Shown in pieces: positions 35,690 to 48,065 of a DNA stretch of 64,000 bases. The notes beneath the pieces were generated by a model. It was not told the DNA's origin. It made no database searches and worked only from the letters and a program-made list of their open reading frames with translations. Location: contig LLEY01000021.1 of assembly GCA_001414485.1 (NCBI GenBank), positions 310,001 to 374,000 of the forward strand, in the 5' to 3' direction. Source of the DNA: Calycina herbarum. Lineage: Eukaryota > Ascomycota > Leotiomycetes > Helotiales > Pezizellaceae. The position numbers and the translations under genes are program-made. Each line of letters begins with the position of its first letter. The stretch's first letter is position 1.

Positions 35690-38600
35690 ATGGACGACCT
35701 CTACGACGAGTATACTATCTTCTGCCCCTAAATCGATTCATATAAACTAACATAAGGCAGGTTCGGAAACTTCATTGGAGAGGCAGAGTCGTCCGAGGAC
35801 GAGAGTCAACCAGGCGTCGATGCCGGGGCATATGTATACGATGATGACCCAGAAGAAGCCCCCGAGGCTACAGGCCAAGAGCTTATGGAAATATATGGCA
35901 AGAGATACCAATTATACAGGAATAACTAAAAATAACTAACTTCTCTCTAGACGAAGGACCATCGAATGCGGTTGTACTCCACGAAGATAAACAATACTAC
36001 CCCACCGCGCAACAAGTTTACGGAGAAGATGTCGAAACGATGGTACAAGAGGAGGATGCTCAACCCCTATCCGAACCAATTATTGCGCCAGTCGAGCAGA
36101 AGAAGTTCACTATACAAGAAGCAGACCTCCCACCCGTACATTTCGACCGAAGTTTTATGACGGATCTTATGAACTTTCCCGAACAAATACGAAATGTGGC
36201 ATTAGCAGGACATCTTCATCATGGAAAAACTGCTTTTATGGATACACTGGTTCTGGAGACACACGATATTGTGGATCGGTTAGAGAAGAAGACGGGAAAG
36301 AAGAGAGACGAGCAGTTGCGGTATACAGACGTTCACATTCTGGAGCGAGAGAGAGGAATATCGATAAAATCGGCGCCAATGAGTTTGGTACTACAAAGCA
36401 CACACGGAAAATCACACCTGCTGAATATAATCGATACCCCAGGACACGTCAATTTTGTGGACGAAGTTGCTTCATCACTAAGACTCGTGGATGGTGTTGT
36501 GCTAGTGGTTGATGTTGTGGAGGGTGTTCAGGTCAATACCGAGCAAATTATCAAACATGCCGTTCTAGAAGGTCTACCCCTCACACTTGTGGTAAACAAG
36601 ATGGATCGGTTAATCTTAGAACTTAAGCTTCCACCATCAGATGCTTATTTCAAACTCAAACACGTTATTGAAGAGGTCAATACTGTGATCGAAAACACAT
36701 TACCAGGTCAGGGCGAGAAGAGAAGACTGAGTCCTGAGAAGGGCAACGTCCTTTTCGCATGTAGCAGTATGGGATGGAGTTTCACTTTGCAATCATTTGC
36801 CAAAATGTATGCGGATCGTTATCCACCTCAAAAGAAAGGTCAAGCCGGAATCGACGCACAGGAATTTGCAAGACGGTTATGGGGAGATATTTTCTTCAAC
36901 CCAAGAAAACGCTCATTTACACGAAAAGCTATCGAGGAGCGAGCAAAGCGATCTTTCGTTCATTTCGTGCTCGAACCTATCTACAAATTATATTCCCACA
37001 CTATCAGTGAGAGCCCAGAGGACTTAAAAGAGACTTTGGCCACACTTGGGATATCCCTCAAACCATCCCAGTACAAGACAGATGCCAGCGTTCTTCTGAA
37101 GTTTGTCTGTGAGCAATTCTTTGGGCCATCAAATGGATTTGTTGATATGGTTGTGGATCATATACCATCTCCAGTGGAATCCGCTGAAAGTAAAATCGAG
37201 CGTTACTACACTGGACCATTGGACACTTGTGTTGCAAAGGCCATGAAGGAGTGTGATCAGGATGGTCCTTTGGTTATCCATATCTCAAAGTTATTCAACA
37301 CAAGCGACGCCACTGGTTTCTATTCTTTTGGTAGAGTAATGAGCGGAACTACTCGACCAGGAGCCCAAGTTCGAGTTCTCGGTGAAGGATACTCGATTGA
37401 TGACGAGGAAGATATGAGTTTGGCAACCATATCTGATGTCTGGATAGCCGAAACAAGATACAACATCCCAACAGACGGCGTACCAGCAGGAAATTGGGTC
37501 CTTCTAGGTGGCGTGGATAACTCAATAGTCAAATCGGCGACATTGGTTCCACCAACACTCCCAGACGACGAAGATGCCTACATTTTCAAGCCAATTACAC
37601 ATTTCACCGAGTCGGTTTTCAAAGTCGCCGTCGAACCCATCAACCCCTCGGAACTACCCAAGATGTTGGATGGTCTCCGAAAAATCAACAAGAGCTACCC
37701 ACTCATCACCACGAAAGTTGAAGAATCCGGAGAACACATCGTTCTCGGAACAGGAGAATTATACATGGACTGTGTTCTCCACGACCTCCGCCGTCTCTAC
37801 GCAGAAATGGAAATCAAGGTCTCCGACCCCGTCACCCGATTCTGCGAAACGGTAGTCGAAACCTCAGCCATAAAATGTTACGCGCAAACCCCGAACAAGA
37901 AAAACAAAATCACCATGGTTGCCGAGCCCTTAGATCAGGGCATTGCCGAGGACATCGAAAGCGGCAAGGTCAGTATCAAGAGCTCGAATCGGGTCATCGG
38001 GAAGTTCTTCGAGGAGAATTACGGCTGGGATCTTCTAGCTTCCCGAAGCATATGGGCGTTTGGTCCCGACGACTTGGGTCCTAATATTCTTCAGGATGAT
38101 ACTCTTCCATCAGAGGTAAAGTTACATTTCATTCATTATCATGCGTTTCCCATGTGTTGGGAATTGAAGTCGGTCCGTTTATGCTGACATGTTTTTCCCC
38201 AGGTGGATAAACGGCTTCTTATGAGTGTCAGGGACACAATCCGACAAGGTTTCAGTTGGGCAAGCAGAGAAGGCCCCTTGTGTGAAGAACGTAAGTGCCA
38301 CCCCCATGTTCCCATATCTCCTGTTCTGTCCCTCTATTTTTCTGTGGGCGTGGGCACATTACGGTAGCGGTGTGGTGCGAATCTGCACGCCCACCTCCCT
38401 TCCATTGGCCCCTCATTCTACCGGACCGAATGCCCATTCTGCACATTTTTTCCAGGTTCATTTCATCACTAACTCTCAACCCCTGAACCAGCCATCCGCA
38501 ACAGCAAATTTAAGATTATGGACGTCACCTTGGCACCCGAAGCGATCTTTCGCGGGGGCGGTCAGATCATCCCCACATCCCGACGAGCATGCTACTCATC

Positions 38601-39054
38601 CTTCCTCATGGCCTCCCCGCGCCTCATGGAACCCATCTTCTCGTGTTCCATGACAGGACCTGCAGACTCGGTGACCTCTCTCTACACAGTCCTCGCTCGT
38701 CGTCGCGGGCACGTATTGTCAGATGGCCCTATTGCTGGTACGCCTTTGTACCGGGTTAGTGGGCTGATTCCCGTGATTGATAGTTTTGGCTTTGAAACGG
38801 ATTTGAGGATTCATACCCAGGGACAGGCGACTGTGAGTCTGGTTTTTGATCGGTGGAGTGTGGTTCCGGGGGATCCGTTGGATAGGGATGTGGTGCTGAG
38901 ACCGTTGGAGCCGGCGAGTGCGCAGGCTACGGCGAGGGACTTTGTGTTGAAGACCAGGAGGAGGAAGGGGTTGAGTGAGGATGTTAGTGTGGCTAAGTTT
39001 TTGGAGCCGGAGCTGTTTGCTAGCTTGAAGGAGAGTGGGTTGTTGGATGGTTGA
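35690..39054 (+). CDS. SNU114: U5 snRNP GTPase Snu114 (EFTUD2 family)
   Basis: Five exons, 35690-35709, 35761-35897, 35951-38115, 38203-38290 and 38492-39054, total 2973 nt, 990 residues. It begins [20 protein letters not shown], the family's acidic N-terminus, followed by [13 protein letters not shown]. The G domain has P-loop GHLHHGKT (139-146), DTPGH (214-218) and NKMD (268-271); EF-2-like domains follow, with [19 protein letters not shown] and [15 protein letters not shown], and the C-terminus has [10 protein letters not shown]. Snu114 works with Prp8 and Brr2 in spliceosome activation and disassembly in the nucleus. Intron 2 (35898-35950) appears to use a GC donor (G|GCAAGA), since no GT donor keeps the conserved frame. 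All GTPase motifs are intact. Confidence 0.95.
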
Positions 39055-41260
39055 GAAATGGAAAATTGAGGGGCGGTCTTTCTAATGAGCGAATGAAAAA
39101 CAACTCATGGGATGGGAGTTGGCAATGCTTGATCGAATTGATAATCGATCCCGCAAGGCGTTGTAAAAATAAAAAAATCATATCTGTACTCGTAAACCGT
39201 AACCATACACCTTCGCCTCGCGAACTGAAATGAACTCAACCACCCCCCCCAAAAAAAACCCTTAACCAGAACAAACCCAAACCTTTATTTCCAGATTCTC
39301 TCTCCGTGATGAAGGAATCCGCATAGCGTTGATAAAAGAAGAAATCACATATATAAAGAAACAATACTTTACATATGAATATACCTCGGCTCACTACCCC
39401 GCTTCTTGAACCTCAAGCTTTACTCCCTGCGTCGCTCTCCGTGATAATGGATCTTATAAGACATTTGACGAAAAGATAAATCACATCTGTACGCTGTATA
39501 AACCAACCAAAAGCATCCAAGCCCGACTTGAATACCCCGCGAACTCAAATTGAACTTCGCGCGAGGAGACCCCTACTACACTCCCATTCTTGAACAAATC
39601 CCACCTCTATCTTCCACGGCTCAATCCAATTAATGTTGATCTTGTAAGGTGATGTCTAAAACACCAGGTTTTAAAATATAAAAAAAGCTCGACTTTGACC
39701 TTGTGAATTCAATATCGACTTCGCGACAGGAAAGTTTTAACATTCTTGAATCTAAAAGGGAAAAAGAAGAAGAGAAAACCGAATTCTGGACTCACTGACT
39801 TGAAATCCAAGAACGGGTTTTATTCCAAAGAGTAGATATGTCGTTTTCTAGAAGCTGTAAAATAATGTCTACTCTGTTTCGTTGTTAATGTTGCGGTTAG
39901 GGAATTTCGATAGATTGCTAGAGAAGAACTAAAAGCGAGCTTTTCTAACAAAAGAAAATTTCAAGTTAAAGTATAAAAGGTACATTATCTTCTAATTTCT
40001 GAATCGTTATTTAAATCCCCGACGTGTCTCTATAAATACGTAACTGATTATGAATTCGGAAGGCTGAGTTATATTTAAGCCGAAGTATTCCTAGGGATTG
40101 GAAAAGTTAGGTTAGAATAGTTGGAAGTTACTTAGGGTAAGAGTTTAGTTAGGAGAGTTTGTGTTTGAAAAGTTCAAATTTACTCGATCTTTACTCTTCA
40201 AAACTTTAGAACTCTACTATTTGAAATAGTTTAGATAATTAAAATCCAGGAGAAAAATTCCTAACTCTCCTCCTAAAAAGATCCGGACTGTTGTGAAAGA
40301 ATAGTATACGTAAGACTATTTTTCACTTCCAATTCGTACAGTAGAGTCGAATGAGAGTTGGTATTCGAGTCTAAGATATCACTCTCTGATTTAAGATTGT
40401 AACTTTAGTTAGGAATTTTTTTTAATTATAAAGTTCATTTTTAAATTCGCGGGGTCGAGTTCTCTTGTTTACAAGTAGAATCCTTGAACTGGAAACTCCC
40501 GAAAAGAAAACATAACTCCTTGGGAACCCTTTCTTGAATTCCGAGGCCATTATAACCTAACTCTTCCTCCTAACATAGGCCTCTCAAATTCACGAAAAGA
40601 AAAAACTAACTACAATTGTTGGACCCAAGCCCAAATCTCCAGCCTCCAGGGCCTCTCCCGTAGATAAAAAAAATTAAATTCTACGAAGCGTTAGAAAAAA
40701 ATGACATCTGTATAAAGTACGAATTTGTAAAAGCTAAACTATCTAATTGATTACAACCACCCAGCCTCGCGAATTTATCCAGCAAAGGAAGTCCCAAGTA
40801 AACTCATATTCTTGAACCCCTTCCATAACTTCTAGGGCTTTGACCAATTCTTCGAATTCCTCTCTTATGATCCAATGAACAGAGAAGGTGCAGGTCAAGG
40901 TCGAGAGCCCTGTAAACAACCACGCCACAACATTCTACACAAGCCCGCGTTGACTACACCTCGACCCCGCGAATTCAAACGAGTAGATATTTGACCTTCC
41001 AGAAAAGTAAGTGAAAGAGACTCCCGCACTTGAATTTAAATCTTGGTTATATCTATAAAGTAAACCTACAAATTTGACCTGTACTTGACATGTATACACC
41101 TTTGCCCCGCGAATCCAAGGACATGAACTCCCAGAAAAAGAAAACCAAACTCCCAGTGTTGAAAGTCCAAACCTAAACTCCAAATTTCCAGCCCCCAGGG
41201 ATTCCACCCCAGCCCGACACGAAGACAACTCGACCCCGCGAATCCTCCCAAATCAATTCT
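39055..41260. repeat. Degenerate repeat tract with recurring CGCGAA core
   Basis: AT-rich DNA in which related blocks recur every 100-300 bp. CGCGAA occurs at about 39219, 39538, 40768, 40968, 41108 and 41237, often as CTCGACCCCGCGAAT; an inverted copy (TTCGCGGGGTCGAG) lies near 40446. Other shared pieces are AAATCACATCTGTA-like and ACTCCCATTCTTGAAC-like strings and AGCGTTGATAAAA-like strings. No long open frame and no clean terminal repeats. It may be an old, diverged satellite or nested remnants of one element. Confidence 0.45.
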
Positions 41261-43055
41261 CGAACAAGTTAACCCAAACCTTAACTTCGTGCCCTCCCAA
41301 GCGGCCCAATAATGAAAATCCCCAACCTGACTCTTCTAACCCAGCTTTCCATGCTCATGATTCGACAAGCAAGAAGTGTCCTGCGAGCCTGCGAGCAAGC
41401 CTGTAAAGCCAAGATCAAAAGAACCCAAGAAGCCCTGTAAAGTCCATGCCGCAATACCGCATCAAGCACGCACGACCGGTCCCCCCGAGCTTCCCCATCG
41501 ATGACATCCCCCAAGCCTTTCATCCCATCCATCCCATTTTGTGGAAGCACTCATATGCAAGGGAAAGCACGAACATGGCGCGGACGCGTATTTTCTCTCG
41601 CTAATTCCTTACCTTGAAATGCAATGCAGCTGTTGGGGCCACAGCTAACTTGCAGCGGCAAATAACGAGGGAGGCTTGTATCGAATGTAGGGGGTGAAAG
41701 GGTACAGATGGTGCGAGTTGTACAGATGGGTGAGTAGCCGCATGTTGGCATGTTACTAACATGACATGGGTTGCCGTACAGAGTACGTGGGTAAATTGAA
41801 AAGAACGTCGGTGAAATTGAAGATTACAAACCGTGAGAGGGAGATCTCCAATGCTGACAGGAATTCTTGATTCTTTCCGGAATAATGGTGGGACGAAGAA
41901 ATCCAATTTTCGCGTATGACCGTTCATGCGAGCCCTATAGTTGTTGAAATTGCCGATTGCCGTTACGAGGATAGTCGGATAAGCTTCTAGAAGAGTTGCG
42001 AAGTGGAAATGGAAGTGGAAACGTGATCACAAATTGCTGCGGCCAGAAATACGCGCAGAACTAAATCAGGGGGAAAGTATGGTCATATTGTACCCCTCCG
42101 TACTCCGCATTGGTATCGGAGGATGATCTATCAGTTTGTTAGTTGAGTTATCTCCATGTACGAGAGTCGATTTTTCTGCAATTTTTGGACTCATCACGCG
42201 GTATTGTACGGAGTATCTCCAAAACGGCCTTCAAGTTAGTCCAGCCACTAAACCTGGGGTTAGCCGGATGGACAGCTGGAATTTCCAAGTCGCTGCAATC
42301 GCACCGAATCGATAGGGCTTGGCTTTCTGACAATGAATCGGGCGGGATCTTGAATTGTGAATATTCGGGGCCGCGTCATGAACTGTCCGGTAGAATTGCC
42401 CGGCTATGATCTCCGAGTGCTTTTCATTGGTCACCAAACAGTGGGTGCACATTTAGTGTAAATCAATCAAGCATGGGACAAGCGTGGAGAAAAAACAATT
42501 AAATTACTTCGCGAAACATGTCAGACACGTTCAGCGACCTGAGTCGATGGCGTTGGCAATTTGCAAGGAAATCCTCGCTAGGTTTGTCACTTTCTGGGAC
42601 ACCGCACAAGGTTGAGAGCTCTCAAGCTTGGAGGCGAGTGGGTGCCATGCATGCTTTGACGAACTTGTCCCCTTGCAAGCTGTTCTGCAGGGCTGGCTCT
42701 GGCCCTGTCCAGGACTCCAGTCCAATTGCTGCCAAGAGCCTCGATCAAGAATGGGTCGTCAACTTGTCGCGGTGAAGATCGTCGATGGAACAATGAGGCC
42801 AAGGATGTGATTTTGAATGCATGAAAACTGTTCATGGATCAGGGGGTAGGCAAATCTGCGATCCTCAAAGGCGGATAATAAATTCCAGAAATCCACGTGA
42901 TGTCCACGCAAGGAGTCTCTTTTGACGACTCTGAAATGGAGGGACGAACTTTCCGGGGTAATATACGCGCGTGTAGCAAAATGATTCCTCGGCGCGTTGT
43001 ACTTGTACCGGAATAATGTTGCAGGCGGGAGGAGTACATCCGTCTGTACATGGTA
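41261..43055. other. Intergenic, no supported gene
   Basis: About 1.8 kb of more balanced composition than the repeat tract to its left. Several 60-110-codon frames exist on both strands without motifs. Short TACGGAGTA-type strings recur (near 42098 and 42208). Confidence 0.4.
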
Positions 43056-43891
43056 TTAAATGCCAACATCAGTTGCTTCAAGACATGGCTTCATCATACG
43101 CCTCAATAGAGCCATGATCTGTTCATTTTCAAGAGAAGCCGCAACACGCTCCTTGTCCGCCAACTGCTTATTGAGTTGATCCGCTGTATTATGTGTGCCT
43201 TCCTTTATCTTCACTTCGACTCGGTAACTCGGGGGTAAAGCTTGGTCCAAACGAACTCTTACGCAGAGACCAATGACAGTCGCTAGCGAACAGTGGGTGA
43301 CAGTTGGAGTAAGTTCAACCCGAACATGGGACAAGGCGGCGGGGTTTGAGGGATCCTGGGGGGATGTGAGGTGAACATCTTGAAGTTTGACAACTCCAAG
43401 TGACTCCAGAGAGAGTGGATGTTCGGGATCCGATATTGGGGCAAGTAAATCTATATTTTGTGAAACATTAGTCGTCAGATGCACACGTTGTTTGTTTGGG
43501 GTAAAAACAATGTGGCTGAAACAAGAAGTTCTTGACACTTAAAGCTTTAAATAGAGTGGTGGGACTGCTGGGCAGGGAGGACATGGTAGTTTTTTAAAAG
43601 AGCCGTTGCATGGGATTTCACAAACGAAACGTCTCTATCAACATTCAGTATGCAAGTGCTCTGCTCACCATATATCTCTTGTTCGTCAATAGGTTCCGCC
43701 GTTGAATCCTCCGAGTCTGCATCTGAAAAGTCGGAAAGGTAGAAAGGGTCACTGGCGTAGCTTGGCCTGCTCGTCAAAAGTTCTCGTATGCCGTGTTTCT
43801 TGGATTCTGCCTCTTTCAGGAGACGCCTTTGCCTGTGAGAAGGAAGCTCGCTCGCGCTTAGAATGGTGGGGTTGGCGTTGTCGACTGCCAT
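43056..43891 (-). CDS. CIA2: Cia2/MIP18-family cytosolic Fe-S assembly protein
   Basis: Two exons, 43891-43669 and 43450-43056, give 618 nt and 205 residues from MAVDNANPTILSASELPSHR. The intron is 218 bp, long for this window, with donor GTGAGC and acceptor AATATAG. An in-frame ATG at 44059 would add 56 residues, but that extension is basic and hydrophobic and unlike the family, so the inner start is preferred. The DUF59 core follows the splice: DPEHPLSLESLGVV (82-95), LTPTVTHCSLATVIGLCVRV with the reactive cysteine (Cys128), and NKQLADKERVAASLEN. The Asp/Glu-rich stretch before it is also typical. Cia2 forms the CIA targeting complex with Cia1 and Met18/MMS19, inserting Fe-S clusters into cytosolic and nuclear proteins. 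Confidence 0.93.
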
Positions 43892-46800
43892 TGCGGCGGA
43901 GGGGAGGCGGCGTACGAAATTGATGGGTAGGTGGAGGAGATATATACGAGATCTCGAGATTGAGAGGGCGACGAGTATGACCTGTTTAGTATGGTCGACA
44001 AAGGTTGAAAGATCGTCCTCGAGATGGTGTTGTCGTCGTGGTTTTCTGGTGTTTTCCACGGTCAGGATTTCACAGGCAAAATACCCTGCGCTAACTGTAT
44101 TTGGCAGGCTTAGCCTTAGTCATCCGATACCACTGACAGGGGTTATTCCATATGCCACTGCAACAACTATGCAAGTTAATTATTCTCACGATAGCTTCAT
44201 CTTTGAAAGAACCCCATGATGCCGAGTGGTTAATCATCATCTTCCAGAAGGTTGCGAGTACCAGAATCATCATGGGCTCGCTGGTGCCATATCCTGCTAT
44301 TCCAATCCCTTGCTTGTCTTTCTTCAATTTCACTATTACCGCGTTTTCTCGTGGCTCTTTGACGTCGAAACCCTGCCAATGCGGTTCTTGTTCATGGAAT
44401 TTGTTCCGATTTCCAAATAACAATTTTTGAAATACTCATCTTAGTTCTGGATGTCTTGCAATGCCATTTCCAAAGCTCCGCATCTGGTAGCCCCTTGAGC
44501 AAAGCTTAAGAGTTTCACCAATTTTTAGGGAGAGTTTTCGTTCAAGAGTCATTTCTTCAATCATAGACAATAGGCAATGACCTACTGTCTCCTCTTTATA
44601 TTTCCCTGTTTGATGGTTATTGGAATTTTGCTCAAGTCGAAGGGGCTTAGATAAAATGTAGTTGCTATGGGCAAGGTTGACAAGTGTAATCAGACTATTA
44701 GCTCACACGCGTCAACCACATCGCTCGAAGTTCTTATCGCATTCCTCGTGTTTATCTCATGCCTCGACAACTTCCTCAGGAAAGTCCCCATTGGGAATCT
44801 ACTCTTGATATCAGGGTGTGTTGAGGAAGAAGGTGGACTGCTGCATGCACCTGCTCTGGGAAGACCAAGTATATGCAAGACTCCAGAATTAATCTTGGCG
44901 CAAGTTCAACAATCATGCATGGAACAACAATTGTGTTCTCCGTGGGAGGACCCTTGCTCTGTGGAACTTCGGAGTCTGAACAGAATTTGAAAGCAGCACC
45001 GAGCTTTGTCGCAAGAGGGGCCTGGTCTTTAGGTTAATCTTTGACTTGCAGCAGGGGTCAATCTGATGTCTCTCACCGAATCCCGGGCCATCGATTCGGC
45101 TTGACCCGACACACAATGGGTGGGTGAGGACAGAATGCGGAGAAATTCTCCAAAGATGTGATCTGCCAGACTGCCATCGGCATCGAAAAAAGAGTTCATG
45201 AGGTCCGAGAATAGCGCATAATGACGATTTTATTTGCCTGCGCAAATGTGTACGAGATACGAATTGTATTCGTCATGATGATCTCTTGTGTTTAATTTTG
45301 GACCTTGGGGGAAGCATGAAGCGAGATCCATTGCACGCAAGCAAAGGAGGCGAAGAAGTGAACAACCTGTTCGTCCCAGGTCTTTTCAGCAGGGGGACCT
45401 TGTGGCTGGGAGCTGGGAAGCTTCTCATGACAATTCGGTAGCGGGAGCGGTATAATCTTTTTTGGGCGAATTGAGCCGACCGCGAGCAGAAACAAAACAG
45501 GCTTGAAGCTAAACCTCACAGCGGGATGTACAGAGCCGCGTTTGGATCTGATTTCGAGGTCTGCTCCAAGAGAAGAGGCTGGCATTAGGCGTGGCTCCCT
45601 TGTTGAAGATGTTCAGGTTAAGTTCAACTCTTCCCATTTGTATCCTGGTTTAAAACTGATTGTTATGGCGTTATGTGTTTTGATTGGTAGGTGCGAATTC
45701 AAAATGCATGCACAGGTCCTGTAGTTGCTACGCTACTTTGAGGCAACATTTCGATTCTGGAACTCGACAATTTTTACGCCAACGAGAGGCTCAAGTTATG
45801 ACAGGCAATTAGACGCATACGCTTTGGCTTCAGCATCAAATTGAAGCGTTGAACCATTATAGCGCCAAAGGGGCTGCATGTGGCGAGACATTGCGCTTAG
45901 GTTCTCCGCAATTGAGTTTCAGAGCTTTTTCCGTCCCAACTTCAACTCAGCAAAGCTCTCTGTTCAAAAACCACAGCAGCATGCGCCACTGGTCATTTTT
46001 GTACACGAACAAAATGACGCAACACCAGACGTTGCGCTACGTAGCGCATAGCTTTCAGCCTTCCATCTGGCATCTTTACCACATGGCAGACAGGATTTCA
46101 AAAAAACTAAATCGGCCATGGAAATGTTCACCTTGCTGTCGGCCCCAGCGACGATATTTCTTACTTTCTGACCGGCAACCAGCTGTCCGGTGATCGCCCT
46201 CTTCAAACGGCTTGAAATAGAATCCACCATGATTGTGTTTCCGTAACACTCGTTCCCGAGGCTAGATCTACCCCCGTTGCAATTGCGTGCCGGTTGGTCG
46301 TCTCACGATCGACCAATGTGCTCCGAACCCAGCGTGTGGAAAGTGCCTAGAAGGTCTAGAAAGAAGTTGTTGTAACGCATACCACACTCTTCGAAACTTG
46401 CCTCTTTGCCTACTCGTACAGGAGGACAGGAGGATAGTTGCGTTGGTGCCGCTCGCATTCCTCTTGGTTGCAGAGTGCAGAGTGCAGAGTGCAGACTGCA
46501 ATGCACATTCTTATGCCGCCGCTGCTTCTCTCGCTCTCCTTTTCATCTGCCAGACCGCGTACCGTACGAGTACGATAGCGCGGGGAATATTACTAGTGCT
46601 AGCTCATCTCACACAGGCAACGTTGGCTGCCACCTCGGCATCAAGCAGCAGCACGCAAGGAGAAATAATCGCACGTGAAGGAGACACAAGATTCACAACG
46701 TCCCGTACGAGCCAAAGTAGGGAGTAGGGGTCAGGGCATAACCATTCCCTGAACAATGACTGAGATTCGACATCAGGGGCACCCTGTTATGCCCTGTTAA

Positions 46801-48065
46801 AGGCCTGCTCGACACCCCTTAACCCCTTGCCCGCCCGGCGAAATTCTGCAAGTAGTGGAAGTAGTGGAAGTAGTGAGCTTCGAAAGTCCCACTTCTTCGT
46901 CCAGAACCCAGATGCGAAAGAGGGGCTGAACAAGCCTGACCAACCCCTCCACTTGGTGGAAGTTCCCACTAGTCGTTTTACTAAGGATTTGACACCCCCC
47001 AGACTAAGACACTAACTCCTGCCACCGACAACCGACTTGACAGTGCATCGCAACCGCACTGTAAGTGTCATTATCGATCACCCTGAGTTAGCTTTACACT
47101 GCTTACAGCGGCAAAGCATCTAGCGGCGGCATCTTCCACTCCACTGTAGTTATTGTAGCTCCCAAGCATTCGCCTCGGCTGGTCTTGTCAGTCGTCTCCA
47201 ATACAATTCATCCCACCAAACAGCCTCTCCGTACCACATTTCCACCATACCACTCTACCGTACCATAATCACACCCGTACCACAGGGGTCCTCCTGCCTG
47301 ACCCGTGGTCCACCTCCTCAAGCGCGTTCCTGCTCTCTTCCTGGTTTCTCGATCCCACCTCCCGCGTTTTCTTCTGCGAACCTGTACCGTACCGTACCGT
47401 CCTATCTACCTACCTACCTTACATTACATTACACCACCCGTCGAGCCTCTCTCCCAAGGGCCTAGCCGTCGGTGCATGAGAGACTGCAGCTTGCAGAACT
47501 GGGAGTCTCAGACAAGACATCACCCTCCAACCGTGCCGTTTGCGCGGTTAAGTGGTGGCTTGAATCTAGAAATTCGTACTTCTCCTCACTCATCGGCTCA
47601 GTTCAGTGCGAGTACCTACTCCTGCCACCAGTGCAATCAGGTACCGTATGGGAATGGTCTTACCCCACTCATATCCACATATCAAAATATATTATAGGTA
47701 TGCCCTGTTCGCCTTATGCATTATCCAAGACCCAGGTCTCCTATCTTGATTTAGTCTGAGACTCGTGGCCCTGCTAAGAATTTACAGGGCTCATATCACA
47801 GCGGGGGCGCCTCGGAACCGTTTACCGGGGCTCTCTTAAAGTTTAGCATATCCGTCATTCATCAGATCCAGTCGACGAACGACGTTCTTCTCCTTCAAGG
47901 CTTCAATCGGCCTGCCAAACCTCGATCCCAGAAAACCAAGGACCTTGTACACACTCGACAAACTGGAAAGAACGCCGGCTACACATCAGCCTCATCATTC
48001 TTCTATATCACGAGTAGGCACAATAGAGATCTCACCGGCGCAGCACCCGACTCACCACCTCCGAC
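43892..48065. other. Long region without a convincing gene, upstream of a transcription factor
   Basis: About 4.2 kb between CIA2 and the Zn2Cys6 regulator. Composition is balanced, with no RIP signs. Frames up to 146 codons occur but none has domain-like sequence. Simple repeats lie near 46470 (GCAGAGT), 46850 (GTAGTGGAA) and 47385-47430 (GTACC, CTAC and ATTAC runs). A long promoter and 5' leader, or a noncoding RNA, are possible. Confidence 0.4.
46470..46497. repeat. GCAGAGT tandem repeat, four units
   Basis: Three exact GCAGAGT heptamers are followed by GCAGACT. It is a short minisatellite without a coding context. Confidence 0.7.

Noticed and set aside
46287..46727. 146-codon plus-strand open frame
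   Set aside because: It runs through the GCAGAGT minisatellite and shows an alternating Ala/Cys/Leu bias typical of repeats, not protein.
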